Source: Alphaproteobacteria bacterium
Lineage (GTDB): Bacteria; Pseudomonadota; Alphaproteobacteria; RF32; CAG-239
DNA length: 5,533 bases
NCBI GenBank assembly: GCA_024408895.1
Contig: JAKSUO010000080.1
Coordinates: forward strand, 1-5,533
Direction of reading: 5' to 3'
A program made the position numbers and the translations under genes. Position 1 is the first letter of the stretch. The number at the start of each line of letters is the position of its first letter. The notes under the pieces were generated by a model, which was not told the origin of the DNA, did no database searches, and worked only from the letters and a program-made list of their open reading frames with translations. Below are positions 1 through 5,533 of this stretch, one piece after another.

Positions 1-71
1 AAGTTGTAGTTGAATCCACACCGTTCGGCAAACTGGAATCCATAACCACCAATATTGAGGTCACAAAATGA
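1..71 (+). CDS. 3' end of an unidentified upstream gene (partial)
   Basis: The frame starting at base 3 is open to a TGA at 69-71 and gives a 22-residue C-terminal tail ending in TNIEVTK; the other two forward frames hit stops within the first 13 bases. The stop overlaps the start of the following U32-family gene as ATGA, the usual sign of translational coupling, so the gene is probably in the same operon. The tail is too short to assign a family. It is supported mainly by the overlap and the open frame. Confidence 0.5.
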   Translation, partial: VVVESTPFGKLESITTNIEVTK

Positions 72-1477
72 GAAAAGCAGAATTACTCCTACCGGCAGGG
101 TCTCTTATTAAACTGAAAACCGCTGTTTTGTATGGTGCCGATGCCGTATATGCCGGCACACCGGATATGAGTTTGCGCACACAATCAAAATTCACGCTTG
201 ATGACTTAAAAGAAGGCATAGATTTTGTGCATCAACGCGGTAAAAAAATATATTTGACGCTCAATTTATATATTCACAACGAAGAAGCCGAAAAATTGCC
301 GCAATTTGTTGAAACTTTGCGCCAACTGCAACCGGATGGTGTTTTGGTTGCCGATCCGGGAGTTTTTTATTATCTGCAGGAAAACGCGCCTGAATTAAAA
401 CGTTTTGTTTCCACCCAAGCCAACATTTGTTCGTGGCAAACAGTTAAATTTTGGAAATCAATGGGTGCAAGCCTGTGTGTTTTAGGACGTGAAGTTACAT
501 TCACCGAAATGGAAGAAATTCGTCAGCGCTGTCCGGAAATTTTGCTTGAATGTTTTATACACGGCGCAATGTGTATGTCTTATTCCGGTCGGTGTCTGAT
601 TTCCAACTTTATGGCCGATAGAAGCGCAAACCGCGGAAAATGCGCGCACTGTTGCCGTTGGCATTACAAAATACACTTACGTTTGAAAGACGGCTCGGTC
701 AAAGAAATGGAAATCAATTCTGACAATGCCAAAGCTTTTGAGTTTTTGCTGGAAGAAGACTTCCGCCCCGGAGAATATTACGAAATTGTTGAAGACAACC
801 ATGGCGGCTATTTACTAAATTCAAAAGATATGTGCCTTATGCCTCGCTTAAATGATATTTTGAGGATTGGTATGGATTCGCTTAAAGTTGAAGGGCGAAA
901 CAAAACCGAATATTATGCCGGCACCGTGGCACGCGCCTATCGTCAGGCAATTGATGACTACTACAAAAATCCGAACGAATGGGATTATAAAAAATATATG
1001 GATGATTTGTATGCTTTGCAAAATCGCGGTTACTGTCTCGGTTTTCATGACGGCAAACTGACGAATATCAGCCAAAATTATGAATATACCCGAACTCTCG
1101 GAGAATGGCTGTTTGCCGGTTCAGTTACCGAATGGCAAGGTGATGATGCTATCTTTGAAATCCGCAACTACATTAACTCCGGCGAATTTATAGAGTTTCT
1201 AATTCCAAACACAATGGAAAATCTACGTTTGACACTGACGGAATTTGAAGATGCAATAAGCGGTGAAATAACACCGCGGGTTTCTGCCGGCGAAAATAAA
1301 AAAATCCGCATTCGCCCGCAAGCATGGAACAAACCGATTGCCGAAATCAAAAAATTATTGCCACAATACACTATTGCCCGCAAATTGCAGGGACTTAAAG
1401 GCGAAAATGCCGAAATGTATGCTCGCAAACGTGCTGAATTTGATAATCTTATTGCCGGATGTCCGTATGAGGAATAA
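68..1477 (+). CDS. trhP: U32-family tRNA hydroxylation protein, TrhP/YegQ type
   Basis: This 469-residue protein belongs to the U32 'peptidase' family, whose TrhP members are not proteases in known cases but make 5-hydroxyuridine at tRNA position 34, using prephenate as a source. Seen in the sequence: the N-terminal ELLLPAG and YGADAVYAG motifs; the U32 signature at residues 161-179 (E-x-F-x2-G-A-M-C-x4-G-R-C-x-I-S); then GKCAHCCRW at 190-198, NSKD at 251-254 and SLKVEGR at 271-277. Cys169, Cys176, Cys192 and Cys196 fall where the family has its conserved, probably Fe-S-binding, cysteines. Length and motif order match E. coli YegQ (about 450 residues) over the whole protein. The ATG at 68 has a GAGGT ribosome site at 57-61 and overlaps the upstream stop. 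miaA follows after 5 bases. The related RlhA (23S rRNA) and UbiU/UbiV proteins are the main alternatives; the CxxxCRW segment and overall resemblance favour TrhP. Confidence 0.82.
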   Translation: MRKAELLLPAGSLIKLKTAVLYGADAVYAGTPDMSLRTQSKFTLDDLKEGIDFVHQRGKKIYLTLNLYIHNEEAEKLPQFVETLRQLQPDGVLVADPGVFYYLQENAPELKRFVSTQANICSWQTVKFWKSMGASLCVLGREVTFTEMEEIRQRCPEILLECFIHGAMCMSYSGRCLISNFMADRSANRGKCAHCCRWHYKIHLRLKDGSVKEMEINSDNAKAFEFLLEEDFRPGEYYEIVEDNHGGYLLNSKDMCLMPRLNDILRIGMDSLKVEGRNKTEYYAGTVARAYRQAIDDYYKNPNEWDYKKYMDDLYALQNRGYCLGFHDGKLTNISQNYEYTRTLGEWLFAGSVTEWQGDDAIFEIRNYINSGEFIEFLIPNTMENLRLTLTEFEDAISGEITPRVSAGENKKIRIRPQAWNKPIAEIKKLLPQYTIARKLQGLKGENAEMYARKRAEFDNLIAGCPYEE

Positions 1478-1482
1478 AGACG

Positions 1483-2409
1483 ATGCCTAAAGTTATTGTT
1501 ATTGCCGGTCCGACAGCCTCTGGAAAATCAGCTTTGGCAATAGATGTGGCGCGCATATTAAACAGTGCGGTTTTAAATTGTGATTCCATGCAAATTTATA
1601 AAAACATTCCGATTATATCCGCTGCCCCCAGTTATGAAGATAAAAAGCTCATAGAACACAAACTGTATGAAATATATGAATGTTCAAAGCGCGGCAACGT
1701 TGTAGAATGGCTTAATCTATGTGTTGCGGAAATTCAAAAGCTGTGGGCTGACAACAAAATACCGGTGGTTGTCGGCGGTACAGGCATGTATATTGATGCC
1801 TTGATTAACGGCATAACACCGATTCCGGAAATTCCGACAGACATCCGAACGGAAATACAACAACGTTTAGAGTGCTGCGGATTGGAATTTTTATACAACT
1901 TTGTTCGGCAAAACGACGCAACGATTGCGCAAAAACTTAGCCCCAATGATAAAACACGCATTGTACGAGCAGCTGAAATTTTGCTATACACCGGCAAAAA
2001 AGTTTCCGAATGGTATAAAATTCCGCTGATAAAAAAATTGCCTGAGGCGGAGTTTCTGGTTATTAAAATTTTGCCTGATATCAATGTAATAGAGCAGCGT
2101 TGTCGTGATAGGCTGGATAAAATGGTTGAACTCGGCGCACTCAAAGAAATAGAATATCTGGCGCAGCAAAAAATATCGGAATCTTTGCCGGCGATGAAAG
2201 CGCTCGGTGTGCCGGAGTTAATGCGTTTCATTAAAGGAGAATGTTCGCTGGAAGAAGCTTTATCCGAGGCAAAATTGCACACACGGCAATATGCCAAACG
2301 CCAGCGCACATGGCTCAAAAATAAATTGCCTGCCAATATTGTGTTTAATAACGTTTATACCGGACAGTCAGAATACATAAGCGAAATTAAGCAGGCTTTG
2401 TTGCCTTAA
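1483..2409 (+). CDS. miaA: tRNA dimethylallyltransferase MiaA
   Basis: MiaA transfers the dimethylallyl group of DMAPP to N6 of A37, next to the anticodon of tRNAs that read codons starting with U, forming i6A. The 308-residue product has the usual family length and all landmarks: P-loop GPTASGKS at residues 9-16, DSMQIY at 34-39 with the catalytic-type Asp34, VVGGTGMY at 96-103 with the conserved Thr100, ALGVPEL in the C-terminal half, and TRQYAKRQRTW near the C terminus. The ATG at 1483 has a GAGGAA ribosome site at 1469-1474, inside the end of the upstream gene, and lies 5 bases after that gene's stop, so the two are almost certainly co-transcribed. The product is complete, with no missing motif. 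A terminator lies 134 bases after the stop. Confidence 0.96.
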   Translation: MPKVIVIAGPTASGKSALAIDVARILNSAVLNCDSMQIYKNIPIISAAPSYEDKKLIEHKLYEIYECSKRGNVVEWLNLCVAEIQKLWADNKIPVVVGGTGMYIDALINGITPIPEIPTDIRTEIQQRLECCGLEFLYNFVRQNDATIAQKLSPNDKTRIVRAAEILLYTGKKVSEWYKIPLIKKLPEAEFLVIKILPDINVIEQRCRDRLDKMVELGALKEIEYLAQQKISESLPAMKALGVPELMRFIKGECSLEEALSEAKLHTRQYAKRQRTWLKNKLPANIVFNNVYTGQSEYISEIKQALLP

Positions 2410-2453
2410 AACTTTTCGTCCCACATCAAAAAACAGATTCGGCAGTTATGAAA

Positions 2454-2490
2454 CGGCAAATTTTTATCTTGCCGGTTTATTAATTTTCTT
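2454..2490 (+). terminator. Possible weak hairpin terminator after miaA
   Basis: CGGCAA at 2454-2459 pairs with TTGCCG at 2469-2474 around a 9-base loop. It is followed by an interrupted T-rich stretch (TTTATTAATTTTC and on). It sits 45 bases after the miaA stop. The 6-bp stem is short and the T run is broken by A and C, so it may only slow transcription or be a chance pairing. The better terminator is the hairpin at 2543-2579. Confidence 0.3.
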
Positions 2491-2542
2491 TTTTCTGTTT
2501 TTAAAAACATATCATTATTTTATAATATTGTGAATTTAAAAC

Positions 2543-2579
2543 AAAAAACCCGTCGGACTACTCCGCACGGGCTTTTTTT
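2543..2579. terminator. Bidirectional Rho-independent terminator between miaA and the convergent ppiC-type gene
   Basis: The hairpin has CCCGT (2549-2553) pairing with ACGGG (2567-2571) and CGGA (2554-2557) pairing with TCCG (2562-2565), with one unpaired C at 2566 and a CTAC loop. Six A bases (2543-2548) precede it and seven T bases (2573-2579) follow it, so each strand reads as a GC stem followed by a U tract. It lies 134 bases after the miaA stop and about 20 bases after the stop of the minus-strand gene, and serves both converging transcripts. Confidence 0.9.
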
Positions 2580-2598
2580 GCAAATCAACAGTCAGATA

Positions 2599-3438
2599 TT
2601 ATTCAGCTGCCTTATTTTCAATTTTTTTGCCATTAATATCAAACTTTTCAATTGTTGCGTTTTTATTCAAATCTTCAACAACTTCCGCAACGGCCTTTTG
2701 AGCCAAATTTGCTTTAATTTGTTCTTCAACGGCTTCAAACGGCAATGCCTCGGAGTCACGAATATCCTCAACAAATATAACGTGATAACCGAATTCCGTT
2801 TTTACCGGTTCTTTTGAATAAGTGTTCTTTTCCATAGCAAATGCCGCTTTAGAAAACTCCGGAACCATCATTTCTTCGGTAAAATATCCTAGATCCGGTT
2901 GATCTTTAGAATTTTGCTTTGCCAAATCATCAAAAGAAGCTTCTTTGCTATCCAATTTTGCAATAATTTCTTTCGCTAAACTTTCGGAATCCACCAAAAT
3001 ATGCTTTGCTTTAACCTCTTTGGCGCTTTTGAAATTAGCAACATATTCCTCATAAACTTTTTTAATGTTTTCGTCCGTTATTTTTGAGCTGACCAATTGA
3101 TCAAGATAAACTTGACGCGCAACTTCATCCTGCAAATTTGCCAACTGTTTCTGATATTCCGGTGTAGCTTGAATATTTGCTTGTGTAGCTGCTTGTAACG
3201 CCAACTTACTGTTAACCATAACATCTAAGGCATGGCTATAAAAATCTTCAAACTTGACCGACGAGCTGATTTGCGGATTTTGCTCATAAGCTTCCTTAAT
3301 TTCAGCCATTGTAATTTGCTCACCGTTCACAACAGCAGCAATACCGTTATTTCTTTCCGCATAAACTTTGTATGTGAATGCGCCGGCAATCAAAACAACC
3401 AAAGCGGCAGACGTCGCGAAAATATATTTTTTTTGCAT
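2599..3438 (-). CDS. Exported PpiC/parvulin-type peptidyl-prolyl cis-trans isomerase
   Basis: The 279-residue product has a basic start (QKKY), a hydrophobic stretch at about residues 6-23, and a VYA-E site at 25-28 suitable for signal peptidase I. It is therefore probably periplasmic, or membrane-anchored if not cleaved; there is no lipobox Cys. Residues about 30-135 form a helical SurA/PrsA-like N-terminal chaperone region starting with VVNGEQIT. Residues about 141-226 are the parvulin domain: VKAKHILV with His146, SFDDLAKQNS, DLGYF at 182-186, PEFSKAAFAM and FGYHVIFV with His219. A charged, helical tail follows. The usual GG before DLGYF is absent (DQPDLGYF). The ATG has a strong GGAGGT ribosome site at 3444-3449, six bases upstream. 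The gene diverges from secA and converges on miaA. Family known role: folding of secreted proteins, especially outer-membrane ones; the substrate here is not shown. SurA, PrsA or PpiD-like naming cannot be settled from sequence alone. Confidence 0.9.
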   Translation of the reverse strand: MQKKYIFATSAALVVLIAGAFTYKVYAERNNGIAAVVNGEQITMAEIKEAYEQNPQISSSVKFEDFYSHALDVMVNSKLALQAATQANIQATPEYQKQLANLQDEVARQVYLDQLVSSKITDENIKKVYEEYVANFKSAKEVKAKHILVDSESLAKEIIAKLDSKEASFDDLAKQNSKDQPDLGYFTEEMMVPEFSKAAFAMEKNTYSKEPVKTEFGYHVIFVEDIRDSEALPFEAVEEQIKANLAQKAVAEVVEDLNKNATIEKFDINGKKIENKAAE

Positions 3439-3466
3439 TTATTACCTCCATAAAACAATCGCCACT

Positions 3467-3494
3467 ATGATATATGGATTAATTTAAATTTCAA
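3467..3494 (-). promoter_or_regulatory. Predicted sigma-70 promoter for the ppiC-type gene
   Basis: Read on the minus strand, TTGAAA (3494-3489) and TATCAT (3472-3467) each match the -35 and -10 consensus at five of six positions, with a 16-base spacer. The start would be near 3460, leaving a short leader of about 20 bases with the GGAGGT site in it. Good position and spacing, but the region is AT-rich, so chance matches are common. Confidence 0.55.
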
Positions 3495-3543
3495 TTAAAA
3501 TTCAAATATTTTTTTAATAAGTTTATAACTTTTGCGCATAGTA

Positions 3544-3576
3544 TTGACTTTATTATTAATTCAAACTAAGTATAGT
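3544..3576 (+). promoter_or_regulatory. Predicted promoter region for secA
   Basis: TTGACT at 3544-3549 is a good -35 element. The best -10 hexamer by sequence is TATAGT at 3571-3576 (five of six), but its spacer is 21 bases; TAAGTA at 3567-3572 gives a 17-base spacer with a poorer match. Either way the start would fall about 20-30 bases before the secA ATG, whose ribosome site is AAGGA at 3595-3599. The inverted repeat at 3555-3586 covers the -10 region. The exact -10 is uncertain. Confidence 0.5.
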
Positions 3577-3586
3577 GTGAATTAAT
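3555..3586. repeat. Near-perfect inverted repeat over the secA -10 region, operator-like
   Basis: The left arm ATTAATTCAAACT (3555-3567) and right arm AGTGTGAATTAAT (3574-3586) are reverse complements at 12 of 13 positions, separated by six bases (AAGTAT). The outer nine bases of each arm match perfectly. The repeat spans the spacer, the -10 and the likely start of the secA promoter, so it would hardly be transcribed as a whole; this suits a DNA site for a dimeric repressor better than an RNA hairpin. No regulator is identified, and AT-rich DNA raises the chance of accidental palindromes. Confidence 0.6.
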
Positions 3587-3605
3587 TTATATATAAGGAA
3601 AACTA

Positions 3606-5533
3606 ATGTTAGGAAAAATTGCTCGTAAAATTTTTGGCAGTGCGAATGATCGTTTTGTAAAAAAACAATATAAGACAGTTAATCAAATTAATGCTTTGGA
3701 GCCTGATTTTATTAAACTTTCAGACGAACAACTCAAAGCAAAAACCAACGAATTCAGAGAAAGACTCAAAAACGGCGAAACTTTGGATGATATTTTGCCG
3801 GAAGCTTTTGCCACCGTGCGCGAAACCGCAAAACGGGTGATGGGACAACGCCATTATGATGTCCAACTCATCGGCGGTATTGTCCTGCATAAAGGTATGA
3901 TTGCCGAAATGAAAACCGGTGAAGGTAAAACTTTGGTGGCAACTTTAGCTGCTTATCTTAATGCCTTAGAGGGTAAAGGCGTTCATATTGTAACCGTAAA
4001 TGACTACTTGGCTCAGCGTGATGCGCAGTGGATGGGACAAATTTATCGCTTTTTAGGCCTGACTGTTGACTTTATTGTTCACGGAAAAAATGACAACGAG
4101 CGTAGAGCTGCTTATGCCAGCGATATTGTCTATGGCACAAATAATGAATTAGGGTTTGATTATTTGCGCGACAATATGAAATTTGACTTGTATGAAAAAG
4201 TGCAGCGCGATTTTAATTTTGCCATCGTTGATGAAGTTGACTCAATTTTAATTGATGAGGCGCGCACACCGCTGATTATTTCCGGCGAAGCCGAAGATTC
4301 GTCATCTACTTATATTACAATAGCCAAACTGATTCCGTTATTAAAAGACAGTGATTATGAAAAAGACGAAAAGCAAAAAAATGTTTCATTAACCGAGAGC
4401 GGTATGGAACATATTGAGCAACTGTTGCGTGATGCGGGCTTAATTAAAGACGGTTCGCTATACGATATCGGTAATGTTAATTTGGTTCAACACGTTAATA
4501 ACGGCTTACGCGCGCATAAAATGTTCCAACGTGATGTTGATTACATTGTCAAAGATGATAAGGTTGTAATCGTTGACGAATTTACCGGACGAATTATGGA
4601 AGGTCGCCGTTTCAGTGACGGCTTACATCAGGCGTTGGAAGCTAAAGAAGGTGTTACAATTCAATCTGAAAATCAAACATTGGCTTCAATCACTTTCCAA
4701 AACTATTTCCGGCTTTATCCGAAATTATCAGGTATGACCGGTACCGCAATGACCGAGGAAAACGAATTTTGCGATATTTACAATTTGGTTTGCGTTGAAA
4801 TTCCGACCAATAAGCCGATACGTCGTGAAGATTTACAGGATGAAATTTATCGCACGGAAAAAGAAAAATATCACGCGATTATCAACACCATTTTGGATTG
4901 TCATCATCGTGGCCAGCCGGTTTTAGTCGGCACAACATCAGTTGAAAAATCCGAGATTGTGGCAGAACTGTTGCATCAGGCCGCACCTAAAATTAAGTTT
5001 GAAGTATTAAATGCCCGTCACCACGACAGAGAAGCGGCAATTGTCGCTCAGGCCGGTGTTTCCGGTGCCATTACCATTGCGACAAACATGGCCGGACGCG
5101 GTACGGATATTCAGCTTGGGCGGGAGTCCGGAAATGGGGGTGAAAGGAAGACTAACCGGACAGGAAACACCTGAATTAGTGGCCTCAATGAAAGAACAAA
5201 TTGAAAAAGAAGTTGCCGCTGACAAAGAAAAAGTTTTAGCCGCCGGCGGTCTATACATCGTTGGTACGGAACGCCATGAAAGTCGTCGTATTGATAATCA
5301 GCTGCGTGGTCGTTCCGGTCGTCAGGGCGACCCTGGAACTTCAAAATTTTTCTTATCCATGGAAGATGATTTGATGCGCATTTTCGGTTCCGAAAAAATG
5401 TCTAACGTATTGCAACGTCTAGGTTTGCCTGAAGGTGAAGCTTTGGTTCACCCATGGATAAGTAAGGCACTTGAAAAAGCACAGAAAAAAGTTGAAGAAC
5501 GCAACTTTGACATTCGTAAAGATTTGCTGAAAT
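3606..5533 (+). CDS. secA: Preprotein translocase ATPase SecA, frameshifted and cut by the window edge
   Basis: SecA drives proteins through SecYEG by ATP hydrolysis at the inner membrane. Seen: Walker A MKTGEGKT at residues 102-109, Walker B DEVD at 209-212, IDEARTPLIISG at 216-227, the preprotein-crosslinking region at about 228-370, SGMTGTAMTE at 375-384, TTSVEKSE at 443-450 and motif V MAGRGTDIQL at 495-504. Right after motif V one extra base in the GGG run at 5118-5120 breaks the frame, and the entry frame ends at TGA 5172-5174 (522 residues, the last 17 foreign). From 5119 the family sequence resumes in another frame with no stop to the window end: GGSPEMGVK, then AAGGLYIVGTERHESRR, motif VI QLRGRSGRQGDPG (5299-5337), FFLSMEDDLMRIFGSEKM and HPWISKALEKAQKKVEERNF. 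Full-length SecA is about 850-900 residues; about 642 are covered here. The ATG at 3606 follows AAGGA by six bases. If the shift is real, the product lacks motif VI, the scaffold and the C-terminal domains and should be inactive; since SecA is normally essential, an indel artefact is likelier. Confidence 0.95.
5115..5124 (+). other. secA: Frameshift point within secA (one extra G)
   Basis: The bases CTTGGGCGGG should encode Leu-Gly-Gly of the QLGG motif that follows motif V, but need one base fewer. Dropping one G of 5118-5120 gives CTT GGC GGG and joins the two frames seamlessly. Dropping one from the second GGG (5122-5124) instead would give Leu-Gly-Arg, which does not fit the family. The frames are therefore joined most naturally at 5118-5120. 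Both sides have intact SecA motifs and no further lesion is seen. Confidence 0.9.

Noticed and set aside
68..1477. Annotation of the U32 gene as a collagenase-like protease
   Set aside because: The U32 label is historical; the sequence follows the TrhP/YegQ tRNA hydroxylation branch, and its cysteines suit a cluster-binding enzyme rather than a known protease active site.
1734..2336. 200-codon open frame on the minus strand inside miaA
   Set aside because: It lies wholly antisense to a complete, well-conserved miaA; the translation shows no recognisable motif and is Ser/Cys-rich as expected of a shadow frame.
2449..2484. Eleven-codon ATG frame (MKRQIFILPVY) after miaA
   Set aside because: It is very short, lacks a ribosome site and overlaps the possible hairpin at 2454-2474.
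2521..2526. TATAAT hexamer before the bidirectional terminator
   Set aside because: No suitable -35 is seen at the right distance, and any transcript would meet the terminator within about 40 bases; likely a chance match in AT-rich DNA.
2530..2817. 95-codon plus-strand open frame running through the terminator into the ppiC-type gene
   Set aside because: It is antisense to the conserved parvulin C-terminal half, crosses the terminator hairpin and has low-complexity Phe/Asn/Ile-rich content.
3481..3510. AATTTAAATT palindrome and neighbouring AATT-rich repeats
   Set aside because: Simple AT-rich composition explains them; only the 3478-3490 resemblance to the secA repeat arm is kept, as a weak finding.
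5007..5344. Two overlapping minus-strand open frames across the secA frameshift
   Set aside because: Both are antisense to conserved SecA motifs V and VI, with no recognisable domain.

Overview
The window looks like ordinary core-genome DNA from an AT-rich alphaproteobacterium (about 40% GC by eye). The lineage call is an inference. It rests on SecA motifs that read like alphaproteobacterial SecA, on the ALGVPEL motif in MiaA, and on a parvulin-type isomerase gene divergent from secA, an arrangement I recall as common in alphaproteobacteria. TGA is used as a stop, so there is no sign of an alternative code. No mobile element, tRNA, rRNA or CRISPR array was seen.

Layout. Positions 1-71 hold the 3' tail of an unidentified gene that overlaps the next start by ATGA. 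Next come two same-strand tRNA-modification genes: a U32-family protein of the TrhP (YegQ) type (68-1477) and miaA (1483-2409), 5 bases apart. Both are predicted to modify the anticodon loop, TrhP at U34 and MiaA at A37, so the pair forms a small decoding-fidelity unit. An AT-rich gap (2410-2598) carries a strong bidirectional hairpin terminator (2543-2579) shared with a convergent gene. That gene, 2599-3438 on the minus strand, encodes an exported PpiC/parvulin peptidyl-prolyl isomerase. A 167-bp divergent intergenic region (3439-3605) holds a likely promoter for each flanking gene and a near-perfect inverted repeat (13-bp arms, 6-bp spacer) over the secA -10 region. secA starts at 3606 and runs off the right edge.

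The main anomaly is in secA. Its reading frame is broken by one extra G in the GGG run at 5118-5120, directly after helicase motif V. Translation in the entry frame stops at 5174 after 522 residues. The remainder of SecA (motif VI and part of the scaffold region) continues without a stop in another frame from 5119 to the end of the window. An assembly or sequencing indel is the simplest explanation; genuine gene damage or recoding are alternatives.

Together, secA and the isomerase gene cover export through the Sec translocon and folding of exported proteins. I found no convincing novel system. The points most worth a second look are the secA frameshift and the operator-like inverted repeat in front of it.
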